Below are positions 44,997 to 53,212 of a stretch of 64,000 nucleotides of DNA, in pieces. The DNA is from Chloroflexota bacterium (lineage in GTDB: Bacteria > Chloroflexota > Anaerolineae > Anaerolineales > Villigracilaceae). The first letter of the stretch is position 1. Each line of letters begins with the position of its first letter. Below the pieces are notes generated by a model. The model did no database searches. It worked only from the letters and a program-made list of their open reading frames with translations, and was not told where the DNA came from. Both the position numbers and the translations under genes were made by a program. The DNA is taken from contig JACRLB010000032.1 of assembly GCA_016235445.1 (NCBI GenBank), positions 74,373 to 138,372 on the forward strand, read 5' to 3'.

Positions 44997-46124
44997 ATGT
45001 CAACCGATACAGCCCTGATTGAAAAACGAGAAGAACTCAAACGCCGTTTGGCAGCGGGTGAATACAAAACGCTTGTTGATATTTTTCTGGGTTGGTTTGA
45101 GCGGCTACTTCGGAGAATCACCCGCCGATCCAAGCCCCTTTCGCTTTGGGTGGTCACAATTGTTTTGTGCATTATTATTGAACTGATCAATATTTCAGGA
45201 ATTTACATAGCGGGAGATTGGGTGGCTGTTCGTAAAGGCTCCGAATTCTATGGGCTAGGATATAAAATTGGTTTTCTGATCACTATGTCCACTGGCATTC
45301 TCGTTATTATTGGCACAATAGTGTTCAATCAATATATAGGCAGGCTTTTGGCTCTTTGGCGGGATGATATCCTTAATAAGACCAATACAACAATAAGTTT
45401 GAACGATTTCGAAGATTGGCTGAAAACAACTTGTAGTTGGCGTTTACATCTTTTTACAACCTTAATCTTCACCATATTATATATGCCGTACCTTCTATCC
45501 ACAATAAGCGTCCTGTTTGGGATGGACATAGGCTATGGAATACTATTTGCGCTAGTTGTTGGGGTTATATTTGCCAGCAGCATGCTCTATCAATTATTAA
45601 TGGTTATACTCTTATCAGCAAGATTGCGCCGATATGACTTGGAACTTTTTTCGTCAGACCCAGGGAGTTCAGAAATAATTTCCCGTTTATCTGGTGAACT
45701 TGGATTCTTCATTTATTTTTTTGCAATCTTCGCAGCTTTTTTGACTCTGGTGACTTCCCAGATGGGGGGACTTTCTCCATTTGGATTTGTACTAGTCTTA
45801 TTCTTCTGGCTGCCCATTACTGTTTTGTTCATTTTGAATCAGACCAGTCTATCCAGCATCATTCGACGCGCCAAATGGAAAACTCTCAATGAAATTCAGA
45901 CGATGGTGGAGAAACTTCAAGAAGGAAATAATTACTCAGACAAAGAGACAATGGAAGCCATTAACCGTCTGATAAATTATCATAACCAGGTAAAAGCAAC
46001 GCGAAATTCAGCAATTGATTTGGGCACCACGCTCAATTTCATCAATTCATTATTGTTGCCGTTGATCGCATTTATATTGGGAAACCTTGACCTTGTAACA
46101 AGTTTGTTTACTAACAAACCATAG
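44997..46124 (+). CDS. Hypothetical multi-pass membrane protein
   Basis: A 375-residue protein with about seven membrane helices, a charged N-terminal helix (IEKREELKRRLAAGEYKTL) and a long cytoplasmic helical segment before the last helix. I recognise no family. Its codon use is more AT-rich than that of the genes on either side, and it stands alone between repeats (C5, G2) and the GT1 gene, so recent transfer is possible. The frame opens at a TTG at 44985, but GGAGGT at 44987 is placed for the ATG at 44997. Confidence 0.6.
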   Translation: MSTDTALIEKREELKRRLAAGEYKTLVDIFLGWFERLLRRITRRSKPLSLWVVTIVLCIIIELINISGIYIAGDWVAVRKGSEFYGLGYKIGFLITMSTGILVIIGTIVFNQYIGRLLALWRDDILNKTNTTISLNDFEDWLKTTCSWRLHLFTTLIFTILYMPYLLSTISVLFGMDIGYGILFALVVGVIFASSMLYQLLMVILLSARLRRYDLELFSSDPGSSEIISRLSGELGFFIYFFAIFAAFLTLVTSQMGGLSPFGFVLVLFFWLPITVLFILNQTSLSSIIRRAKWKTLNEIQTMVEKLQEGNNYSDKETMEAINRLINYHNQVKATRNSAIDLGTTLNFINSLLLPLIAFILGNLDLVTSLFTNKP

Positions 46125-46178
46125 GATTGCGGAGAAGATGTCCGTATCACAGGGGCGGGGCGGGCAAGGATGTGATTT

Positions 46179-47450
46179 ATGCGCATCGCCATCATAGCGC
46201 TTGGAAGTCGGGGAGATGTTCAACCCTACATCGCTTTGGGACAGGGTTTAAAAAAAGCGGGTCATGCTGTACAGCTGGCGACCACGCAGGAATTTGAAGC
46301 GTTGGCAAAATCGCATGGGCTGGAATTCCGCTCCATACGCGGGAATTCGCAGGTTGGAATCGAGAGCAAGGAATGGCGCGAACTTTCGGAGAAAGGGAAT
46401 CTCATTGCAATTATGAGACTCCTGATGAAAGAATATCAACGCGCAGCCATTGAAATGCTGGAGGATGGACTCGTCGCCTGCGAGGGAATGAACTTGCTGA
46501 TCACAGGCAGCATGGGCTTGCACATCTGCATCGCGCTTGCAGAGAAATTAAATCTTCCATTTATTCAAGCTCATTTAATTCCGATCGCACCAACAAGAAC
46601 TTTCCCCAGCGCGCTCCTCCCGCAAACTCGGCTAAATTTGGGAGGCGCGTTCAATCTCATATCATCTCGTCTTGTTCTACAGATGGCGTGGCTGGGAGGT
46701 CGTCCCGTGATCAACCGCGCGCGAAAAAAAGTACTTGGTTTACCGCCCGCTTCATTCGCTGAACCTTTTCAATCCATCCGCTCAAAAGATTTCCCCACGC
46801 TCTATGGATTCAGTCCATCCGTAATTCCCCCGCCAACCGATTGGAGCGCTGAGAATCATGTCACAGGCTATTGGTTCCTTGATTCAGCCGATGACTGGAC
46901 TCCGCCCTCAGCCTTGTTGGATTTTCTGCAAGACGGTGCTCCGCCTGTGTACATTGGGTTTGGCAGTATGAGCAGCCGCAACCCGCAAGAGACTGCGGAC
47001 ATGGTCGTTAAAGCGATTAAGAAAACGAATCAACGTGCGCTTTTGTTTTCAGGCTGGGGTGGGTTACACAAAGAAAACCTGCCTGATTCGGTGTTGATGA
47101 TCGACTCGACTCCGCATGACTGGCTATTCCCGCGCGTCGCGGCAGTTGTGCATCACGGCGGCGCAGGGACAACTGCCGCTGGTCTCAGGGCAGGCGTGCC
47201 TTCCATCGTGATCCCGTTCCTCATTGACCAGCCATTTTGGGGGCAGCGCGTTCACAAACTCGGAGTTGGACCTGCACCGATCCCCCGTCGAAAACTAACC
47301 GTTGACCGGCTCGCACAAGCTATTCAAGAAGCAGTCACGAATACAGCCATGCGTCAACGCGCTGCTGAATTGGGTTCGAAAATTCAAGCCGAAGATGGAA
47401 TTGCAAATGCAGTGGAAATCATTCAGCGGATTGAAGGAATTAAATCGTGA
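46179..47450 (+). CDS. Family 1 (sterol-glucosyltransferase-like) glycosyltransferase
   Basis: A 423-residue GT-B enzyme of the GT1/GT28 kind. The N-terminus MRIAIIALGSRGDVQPYIALG is the classic start of the sterol/rhamnolipid and macrolide glycosyltransferase group. The C-terminal donor motif is VAAVVHHGGAGTTAAGLRAG with IPFLIDQPFWGQRV, where the HHGGAGTT and D-Q pair bind the nucleotide sugar. The acceptor is probably lipophilic. AAGGA before the ATG supports the start. It is co-directional with the upstream membrane protein, 54 bp away. Confidence 0.9.
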   Translation: MRIAIIALGSRGDVQPYIALGQGLKKAGHAVQLATTQEFEALAKSHGLEFRSIRGNSQVGIESKEWRELSEKGNLIAIMRLLMKEYQRAAIEMLEDGLVACEGMNLLITGSMGLHICIALAEKLNLPFIQAHLIPIAPTRTFPSALLPQTRLNLGGAFNLISSRLVLQMAWLGGRPVINRARKKVLGLPPASFAEPFQSIRSKDFPTLYGFSPSVIPPPTDWSAENHVTGYWFLDSADDWTPPSALLDFLQDGAPPVYIGFGSMSSRNPQETADMVVKAIKKTNQRALLFSGWGGLHKENLPDSVLMIDSTPHDWLFPRVAAVVHHGGAGTTAAGLRAGVPSIVIPFLIDQPFWGQRVHKLGVGPAPIPRRKLTVDRLAQAIQEAVTNTAMRQRAAELGSKIQAEDGIANAVEIIQRIEGIKS

Positions 47451-47464
47451 AGCAAACAACCACT

Positions 47465-47713
47465 GGTCAACGGACTCTGTCGCAGACTCGCGGACGGGAA
47501 CGGATGTCCGCTTTGGGAGGGAGAGTCCACGCGGGAGGGCACTCAACGGATTTTGTAACGGATGAACGGATGTTTGCTTGAATAGGCGAGAGTCCACGCA
47601 GGAGAGAGGATGGTCAATGGCACGGGGGATTTGGTCAACGGACCGCTTCGCGTCGCGGACTCACGAACGGGAACGGACAGTCCGCTTTAGCTGGGGGAGA
47701 GTCCACGCGGGGA
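47465..47713. repeat. Cluster of three imperfect repeats (family J)
   Basis: Three units start with a GGTCAACGGAC-like motif (47465, 47542, 47633) and end with GAGAGTCCACGC-like sequence; CGGACGGGAACGGA and GTCCGCTTT recur inside two of them. The units begin and end with complementary GGACT / AGTCC. Two more units lie at 48445-48619. Confidence 0.65.
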
Positions 47714-47748
47714 AAACAAAAATCCCACTGCATTGTGGGATCAATTTT

Positions 47749-48150
47749 TTACTTCTTCTTCGATTTAACTTTTGCTTCTGACACTTGTCTCTTTGGCTGG
47801 CGCGGCTTATAAATTGCCCTAATCTCATCTCGTGCAGGTCCAAGATAATCCGCGATGCTGATCTCGTCGTTGATGCCGCACTTTTCAGGGTCCCAGATGA
47901 TCATGGTGCGGCTCTGATTGATCTCAAACTTCTTTCGGTCTTCCATGGATGCGTTATAGACGGTGGGAATCCACCACACAGGGATTGAGATTATGCGTTG
48001 ATCGGTCAATTCGACGTGAATAAACTTCTCGTTGAATTTTACATCGTGGATAGTTGCCTCTTTTGGGAAAGTGTATTCGTCAATGGAGTGTTGGACTTTA
48101 TACCGCTTCACTTGTATCTTTTCATCCATTTGCTTTACGTTTGTAACCAT
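47749..48150 (-). CDS. DUF2442-like protein
   Basis: A 133-residue protein. The middle segment resembles DUF2442: IHDVKFNEKFIHVELTDQRI followed by ISIPVWWIPTVYNAS and an aspartate/proline-rich stretch ending IADYLGPARDEIRAI. The C-terminus is lysine-rich (KPRQPKRQVSEAKVKSKKK). It follows the DUF4160-like gene by 7 bp, a pairing that is common in bacteria. Its function is unknown. An upstream ATG would overlap the neighbour; the ATG at 48150 is chosen, with AGGA before it. Confidence 0.75.
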   Translation of the reverse strand: MVTNVKQMDEKIQVKRYKVQHSIDEYTFPKEATIHDVKFNEKFIHVELTDQRIISIPVWWIPTVYNASMEDRKKFEINQSRTMIIWDPEKCGINDEISIADYLGPARDEIRAIYKPRQPKRQVSEAKVKSKKK

Positions 48151-48157
48151 GCCATTC

Positions 48158-48397
48158 CTACAGCAAGTATTCCAGGTCTTGCTCAATAATCTTTAAAGCC
48201 TTGTTCAATTCATGACTTCTCAAGGTCTTGCCTGCACGCATCACTTCAACTTTCGGTTCCAGCCAGATTTTTGCGTCGTTATGATCGTTCTGTGAACCTT
48301 TTCCCACGTGAACACTTGCGCGGTTTTCATGTAATGCGTCATAGCTATGAAACCAGAAGATCAAATTATCGGCTTCGAGGATTTTTGGACTCATCAT
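48158..48397 (-). CDS. DUF4160-like protein
   Basis: A 79-residue protein with the DUF4160 pattern: an opening MSPKILEADNLIFWFHSYDA, then ENRASVHVGKG (normally H-x-H-V near this point) and DAKIWLEPKVEVMRAGKTL, ending in a helix RSHELNKALKIIEQ. DUF4160 and DUF2442 genes often occur as pairs and are suspected to be toxin-antitoxin-like, but this is not established here. TATAAT ends 8 nt before the ATG, so the message may be leaderless. Confidence 0.75.
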   Translation of the reverse strand: MMSPKILEADNLIFWFHSYDALHENRASVHVGKGSQNDHNDAKIWLEPKVEVMRAGKTLRSHELNKALKIIEQDLEYLL

Positions 48398-48405
48398 AGG
48401 CAGTG

Positions 48406-48411
48406 ATTATA
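48406..48411 (-). promoter_or_regulatory. TATAAT box of the DUF4160-DUF2442 pair
   Basis: On the minus strand a perfect TATAAT (48411-48406) ends 8 nt before the first of two tandem ATGs, with no ribosome-binding site between; the -35 region is weak. Confidence 0.4.
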
Positions 48412-48444
48412 GCAGGAAAAAAAATCGCGCTGTACGGAAATTTT

Positions 48445-48619
48445 GGTCAACGGACTTTGTAACTTTGATTGAGCGAGAGTCCACTTGGGAGGGGGAAGAA
48501 GAAAGGATGAAGGATGAAGGATGAAGGATGAATGAAGCGCACGCGGATTTGGGTCAACGGGTTGTGTCGCGGACGGGAAGGGATAACCGCTTTGGGAGGG
48601 GGAGAATTCACTCAGAGGA
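48445..48619. repeat. Two more J-type units plus a heptamer run
   Basis: Units starting GGTCAACGGACT (48445) and GGTCAACGGG (48552) resemble those at 47465-47713. Between them GGATGAA is repeated four times (48505-48532). Open frames across this stretch have no support. Confidence 0.65.
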
Positions 48620-48785
48620 AAAGCACAATGCTACAATGAGCGTATACTTTATTTGTAATGAGGATAGCCGTGAATCACTTTATCGAAGGCACAACGCAGG
48701 GCGCATCCCTGTGGCCCTCACGATGAATTTCCCGCAACCAGCCCCGAAATGCGCGAGTTGTGGAAGCTGGAAGAATAACACTCGC

Positions 48786-48834
48786 GCGTCTCGACTGCGG
48801 CTTTCGAAAAAACACGAAAGCCTCCGCTCGACGC
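48786..48834. repeat. Hairpin repeat upstream of the SnoaL-like gene
   Basis: GGCTTTCG / CGAAAGCC with an 8-nt loop, extended by GCGTC / GACGC and CGA/TCG pairs, forms a long imperfect hairpin. The rest of the 48620-48861 gap shows no gene I can support. Confidence 0.55.
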
Positions 48835-48861
48835 GAATAACTTAAAAAAGAAAAATACATC

Positions 48862-49290
48862 ATGACCTCACCCTTCTCCTCCGACCTCATCCACTCTGCG
48901 CGCGAACGCTTCAATATTGCCATCGCGGAGAAAGACTCCAAACGCATTCGCCCACTGCTCGCGCCGAGCTATCATCTCATCACTGGCCGCAGTGACCAGT
49001 TCCACGGAGCCGATGAAGAGGAAATACGTTGGGCCGAACTTTTCCAAAATGATCCAACTGCCGTCTACCGCCGTACCCCGCGCGAAGTCACCGTCAACGA
49101 AGTTTGGGGCATCGCTGAAGAACTTGGCAACTGGCAGGGCACGTACACCGCCAAAGGAATTTTAGTCAACGCATCGGGCGTCTATGCCGCCAAATGGCAG
49201 TGCGCACAAAACGGTGATTGGATACTGCAAGCCGAAGTCTTCACCACCCTCACTTGCGAAGGTCCCTGCAACCCGCCTGAGCCGATTTAG
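48862..49290 (+). CDS. SnoaL/DUF4440-like (NTF2-fold) protein
   Basis: A 142-residue protein with the NTF2-like fold pattern: an N-terminal helix (ARERFNIAIAEKDSKRIRPLLA), the typical YHLITGRSDQFHGADEE turn, and beta-strands (EELGNWQGTYTAKGI, GVYAAKWQCAQNGDWIL). Members bind small ligands or act as isomerases; most are uncharacterised. The C-terminus ends in LTCEGPCNPPEP with paired cysteines. The start is an ATG with a weak AAGAAA upstream. It stands 41 bp before rtcB on the same strand. Confidence 0.72.
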   Translation: MTSPFSSDLIHSARERFNIAIAEKDSKRIRPLLAPSYHLITGRSDQFHGADEEEIRWAELFQNDPTAVYRRTPREVTVNEVWGIAEELGNWQGTYTAKGILVNASGVYAAKWQCAQNGDWILQAEVFTTLTCEGPCNPPEPI

Positions 49291-49331
49291 TATCGCAACA
49301 TAAAGGTTGCGATAAGCACAAGGAATTAGAA

Positions 49332-50753
49332 ATGGACATCATCACAGGAAAGATTCTAAAATTAAACAACTGGCCTGATGGAAAAATCATCGGGATTGCA
49401 AAAGGGATTTCGACTGAGCTATCAGCCCGGGGGTTAAGTCGCGAAGCGGTTCTTAATCAACTGGATGCTGTTCGGGAAAACCCGGTCAATTTCCTCACCG
49501 ACGCATTGCTCGCAGACCTCGCGCGCGAGTGCATTCGGTTGGCGCAATCGGATGAACCTGCGGTGGATACATTGTTCGAAAGCCCCATCCCCTTCCCAGT
49601 TTGGGGACGGGAACATATCGATGATGAAGCGGTGAAGCAAATGGACAATGCCATGCGCCTGCCCATTACCGTGGCTGGCGCGTTGATGCCTGATGCCCAC
49701 GTTGGCTACGGACTTCCCATCGGCGGCGTGCTGGCAACTGAGAATGTTGTCATCCCGTACGCTGTGGGTGTGGATATTGCCTGCCGCATGAGACTCTCGC
49801 TTTATGAGGTCTCGCCGATTTTGCTTGGACAAAAGAAGGGGATGTTCGAAGACGCGCTGATGGAGCAAACTGCCTTCGGTATGGGGTCAAAGTGGACTGG
49901 TAATAAGAAAGCCCAGCATAAAGTGTTGGATGATGATGCCTGGTATGCCACCCGCCAATTGAAGACGCTGAAAGACACGGCCATGAATCAACTTGGCACA
50001 AGCGGCACGGGCAATCATTTTGTGGAGTGGGGTTCGTTTAAATTGAATGAGCCAATGTTCGGGTTGAACCCCGGTGAATATCTTGCCCTGCTTTCGCACA
50101 GCGGCTCACGCGGAGTCGGCGCGAGGATCGCAGACAGGTTTAGCAAACTCGCGATGGAGAAACACCCAGACCTCGATAAGAGCGTGCGTTATCTTGCATG
50201 GCTCTCGCTTGATTCAGAAGAGGGCCAGGAATATTGGCTCTCGATGGAACTGGCGGGCAGGTTTGCTTCGGCAAATCATTACATCATCCACAAGCGGGTG
50301 GCGGCGGCGGTTGGCTTGAAGGAAGCGGCGGTGGTTGAAAACCACCACAACTTTGCCTGGCACGAAACCCTGCCCGATGGACGCAATGTGGTCGTGCATC
50401 GCAAGGGAGCCACGCCCGCAGGCGAAGGCATATTTGGCATCATCCCAGGCTCGATGGGAGATGCAGGCTACCTCGTCCGCGGCAGGGGCGTAGGCAACTC
50501 GCTTTCGTCCGCTTCGCATGGCGCAGGCCGCTTGATGAGCCGCAAAGCCGCAATCAATTCCATCAGCAGACCTGCGCGGGATGAATATCTCAAAGAACGC
50601 GGCGTCACCCTGCTCGGCGGCGGCATTGATGAATCTCCGCAGGCGTACAAGCCCATCGAAGAAGTCATCTCTGCACAGCGCGATCTTGTGGATGTGCTGG
50701 GTAAATTCACGCCGCGCATTGTCCGCATGGCAGATGAGCCTGGTGATAGCTAA
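49332..50753 (+). CDS. RtcB family RNA ligase-like protein
   Basis: A 473-residue protein of the RtcB family, which ligates RNA 2',3'-cyclic phosphate ends to 5'-OH ends using GTP and metal. The metal and catalytic residues appear in PDAHVGYGLPIGGV, VDIACRM (Cys kept, but ACRM replaces the usual GCGM), LGTSGTGNHFVEWG, LLSHSGSRGVG, VENHHNFAWHE, VHRKGATPAGEG and SASHGAGRLMSR (the GMP-linked histidine). RNA repair after damage is the usual role of stand-alone forms. No archease gene is nearby. AAGGA lies before the ATG. Confidence 0.88.
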   Translation: MDIITGKILKLNNWPDGKIIGIAKGISTELSARGLSREAVLNQLDAVRENPVNFLTDALLADLARECIRLAQSDEPAVDTLFESPIPFPVWGREHIDDEAVKQMDNAMRLPITVAGALMPDAHVGYGLPIGGVLATENVVIPYAVGVDIACRMRLSLYEVSPILLGQKKGMFEDALMEQTAFGMGSKWTGNKKAQHKVLDDDAWYATRQLKTLKDTAMNQLGTSGTGNHFVEWGSFKLNEPMFGLNPGEYLALLSHSGSRGVGARIADRFSKLAMEKHPDLDKSVRYLAWLSLDSEEGQEYWLSMELAGRFASANHYIIHKRVAAAVGLKEAAVVENHHNFAWHETLPDGRNVVVHRKGATPAGEGIFGIIPGSMGDAGYLVRGRGVGNSLSSASHGAGRLMSRKAAINSISRPARDEYLKERGVTLLGGGIDESPQAYKPIEEVISAQRDLVDVLGKFTPRIVRMADEPGDS

Positions 50754-50754
50754 C

Positions 50755-50893
50755 AACTCACCTTACGCGCCCTCATACCCTAACGGGCACTTTCCCCAAC
50801 CCTTCCCCCGAAGGGGAAGGGAGTCCCCTTCGGGGGAAGGGTTGGGGTGAGGGAAAAACACACGCATTTTCTAAAAACTGCGTAAGGTGAGTT
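50755..50893. mobile_element. MITE-like element (C2)
   Basis: A 139-bp element right after the rtcB stop codon, with perfect 14-bp ends AACTCACCTTACGC / GCGTAAGGTGAGTT. The core includes CCCTCATACCCTAACGGGCA and palindromic CCTTCCCCCGAAGGGGAAGG, almost as in C1, whose ends differ. Confidence 0.87.
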
Positions 50894-50896
50894 AAT

Positions 50897-50935
50897 AAAA
50901 GGTCACGGAAAAGCAAGGGAATTCCGTGACCTTTT
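50897..50935 (+). terminator. Terminator upstream of the cyclase gene
   Basis: A 14-bp perfect stem AAAAGGTCACGGAA / TTCCGTGACCTTTT with an 11-nt loop ends transcription from the rtcB side. Confidence 0.8.
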
Positions 50936-50938
50936 CGT

Positions 50939-50944
50939 TATAAT
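50939..50944 (+). promoter_or_regulatory. -10 box of the cyclase gene
   Basis: TATAAT follows the terminator and places the start site near 50951, so translation must use the ATG at 50973 rather than the one at 50943. Confidence 0.55.
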
Positions 50945-50972
50945 GAATACATCAAAACTCAAGAGGTGTGCC

Positions 50973-51608
50973 ATGCTTCCAAACGATGAAAATTTTCAGC
51001 AATTACTTTTGAATTTTTCGCAGGAAACGGACCTGACCAAACGCAAAAAACTGGAGGATACGATCTGGCAGGTATACGGCACCGAAAACACCGTGCTGGT
51101 GCTGGATATGTTTGGGTTTTCCCTGCTCACTCGAAAATATGGAATTGTCCATTACCTGTCGATGATTCGCAGAATGCAGATGACAGTGGAGCCGATCGTG
51201 GCAGGCTATGGCGGAAAATTGATCAAATTCGAAGCGGACAACTGTTTTGCGCTGTTGCCTGATCCACTTTCGGCAGTGCGCGCGGCAACGACCATTCAAC
51301 ATGCGCTGGCCGCCACCAATTTGCTGACGGCAGATGAGTTGGATATTCACGTATCCATCGGCATTGATTATGGAAAAATCCTGATCGTGAATAGCAAAGA
51401 TATTTTCGGCGACGCCGTCAACCGCGCCTGCAAATTGGGCGAAGATATCGGCGCGGCTGGCGAGGTTTTGGTGACAAGGGAAGCCATGGAGCTCATCCCT
51501 AAAAAGGCGGAAATTCAGGGCAGGCCCATCGAGGTGAGTATTGGCGGGTTGAGCATCCCTTCGTTCGTAATCATAAACAAGACAAACACAGAAGAGGAAC
51601 AGCAGTAA
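50973..51608 (+). CDS. Minimal class III adenylate/guanylate cyclase-domain protein
   Basis: A 211-residue protein consisting of one class III nucleotidyl cyclase domain. The first metal aspartate is in VLVLDMFGFSLLTRKYG, the second in IKFEADNCFALLPDP (A-D-N instead of G-D-G), and the nucleotide-ribose region is FGDAVNRACKLGEDI, with K at the usual arginine position. No sensory or membrane domain is attached. Activity is possible but the changed residues leave it open. AAGAGG lies 7 nt before the ATG at 50973. Confidence 0.78.
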   Translation: MLPNDENFQQLLLNFSQETDLTKRKKLEDTIWQVYGTENTVLVLDMFGFSLLTRKYGIVHYLSMIRRMQMTVEPIVAGYGGKLIKFEADNCFALLPDPLSAVRAATTIQHALAATNLLTADELDIHVSIGIDYGKILIVNSKDIFGDAVNRACKLGEDIGAAGEVLVTREAMELIPKKAEIQGRPIEVSIGGLSIPSFVIINKTNTEEEQQ

Positions 51609-51645
51609 AAAAGAAGGTCACGTTTGAAAACGTGACCTTCTTTTT
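51609..51645. terminator. Bidirectional terminator (cyclase / gltX)
   Basis: A stem of about 17 bp, AAAAGAAGGTCACGTTT / AAACGTGACCTTCTTTT, lies between the convergent genes and touches both stop codons. Confidence 0.88.
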
Positions 51646-53125
51646 ACAACTTCTCCAAAATCCCAATCGCATTTTGAACGCGGCGCAGGCACACATCGCG
51701 CCCAATGATCTCCATCGACTCAAACAGCGGCGGACTGACTTTTTGTCCCGTGATGGCAACGCGTAAAATCCCAAATACTTGATTGACATTCAAGCCGCTC
51801 TCTTCGACGTAGGCCCGCAATAGCGGCTCGCATCTTTCGTGGCTGATATCTGGTTGCGCTTCCAGAATTTGATACACCCTGCGGGCGATATCTGCGGATT
51901 GCCTGGCGTCTAATCCCTTTGCGATCAAATCTTCGGAGTTGGGAGTCACATCTTCTTTGAAGAAGAATGCGCCGAAGGAAATGCAATCGTCCAGGGTGGT
52001 GAGGCGTTCACGGATGAGGGGGATTATTTTCAGCAGAACATCGTCTTTGACGAGGAGTCCCTCACGGGTGAAATAAGGCTTGATGCGGGCGGCCAGGTCT
52101 TCGGTTGTAAAGAGGCGGATGTGAGTCGCGTTGAAATGATCCAATTTTTGGAAGTTGATCGCGGCGGGAGAGGGGGTCAATGAGTCGATGCTAAAACGAT
52201 CTATCATTTGGCCGACGGTCATCACATCGTCTTCGGCGACGCCCCATCCCATTAGAGCGCACCAATTCATTACGCCTTCAGGCGTGAAGCCAAGTTCCTG
52301 CATGTCTTTGATGAAAATCGAATAGCCGTCTTTCATGGCGGCGGCGGCTTCGCGTTTGCTCATCTTGCCTTTGCCGCTTGGCTTGAGGAAAACGGAAAGA
52401 TGAATCCAGGTGGGTTCGTCCCAGCCGAATGCACGGACGATATTGACGTGCAGGGGGAAAGTGCCCAGCCACTCCGAGCCGCGCATGACGTGCGTGATCT
52501 GCATTTCGTGATCGTCCACCATGGCAGCGAGATGATAGGTTGGCAAGCCGTCTGTTTTGAGGATGACTTGATCGTTGAGCTGTTTGTTCTCGGTGACGAT
52601 GTCACCGCGCAGGTGGTCGTGAGCGACGGTCACGCCATCATGCGGTATCTTGAAGCGGATGGTGTGCGGCTCGCCATCGGCGATTCGTTTCGCAGTTTCA
52701 TCGGGAGCAAGGTTACGACAGGTTCCATCGTAATGCGGGTTTTCCTTGCGCTTCATCTGCTCCTGGCGAACTTTTTCCAGTTGGTCAGGAGTGCAAAAAC
52801 ATGGATAGGCGTGTCCCCTCTCGACTAGGATTTTGGCATGGCGCTGATAAATCTCGCGGCGTTCGGTCTGGCGGTATGGGCCGTGCTGTCCGCCAAGGTC
52901 TGGGCCTTCGTCGTATTCAAGCCCAAGCCAGCGCAAACCGTCCATGATCTCTTGTTCTGCGCCGGGGACGGTGCGCTTGGTGTCGGTGTCTTCGATGCGT
53001 AAAATAAATTGGCCGCCCGTTTTCTTTGCGAGCAGGTAGGCGTACAATGCGGTGCGCGCGCCGCCAAGGTGCAAATGTCCCGTTGGTGAGGGGGCAAAGC
53101 GGGTTCGTGCGGGTTTGATGGACAA
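51644..53125 (-). CDS. gltX: Glutamyl-tRNA synthetase
   Basis: A 493-residue class I aminoacyl-tRNA synthetase that charges tRNA(Glu). The HIGH motif appears as HLHLGG in FAPSPTGHLHLGGAR (residues 11-25) and the KMSKS motif as KGKMSKREAAA near residue 255. The C-terminal anticodon-binding domain is complete. A discriminating or non-discriminating type cannot be decided by eye. It is the last gene of the minus-strand cell-shape block, 87 bp after rodA, with a small GC-rich repeat in that gap. Confidence 0.95.
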   Translation of the reverse strand: MSIKPARTRFAPSPTGHLHLGGARTALYAYLLAKKTGGQFILRIEDTDTKRTVPGAEQEIMDGLRWLGLEYDEGPDLGGQHGPYRQTERREIYQRHAKILVERGHAYPCFCTPDQLEKVRQEQMKRKENPHYDGTCRNLAPDETAKRIADGEPHTIRFKIPHDGVTVAHDHLRGDIVTENKQLNDQVILKTDGLPTYHLAAMVDDHEMQITHVMRGSEWLGTFPLHVNIVRAFGWDEPTWIHLSVFLKPSGKGKMSKREAAAAMKDGYSIFIKDMQELGFTPEGVMNWCALMGWGVAEDDVMTVGQMIDRFSIDSLTPSPAAINFQKLDHFNATHIRLFTTEDLAARIKPYFTREGLLVKDDVLLKIIPLIRERLTTLDDCISFGAFFFKEDVTPNSEDLIAKGLDARQSADIARRVYQILEAQPDISHERCEPLLRAYVEESGLNVNQVFGILRVAITGQKVSPPLFESMEIIGRDVCLRRVQNAIGILEKL

Positions 53126-53149
53126 GATGGGGACTCCTATTTTTATTGC

Positions 53150-53209
53150 AAGGGCGACCCGCCAAGATTGATCGAGGTCACTGGAAAAACATGATGGGCC
53201 GCCCCTACT
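53150..53209. repeat. Small inverted repeat in the rodA-gltX gap
   Basis: AGGGCGACCC (53151-53160) and GGGCCGCCCCTA (from 53196) form an imperfect inverted repeat matching the core of element C4 (GTAGGGGCAACCC). Confidence 0.45.
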
Positions 53210-53212
53210 TAA

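Noticed and set aside
48528-48845. 105-codon open frame in the repeat-rich gap
   Set aside because: It starts in the heptamer and J repeats and ends in a hairpin repeat; no ribosome-binding site or protein pattern.
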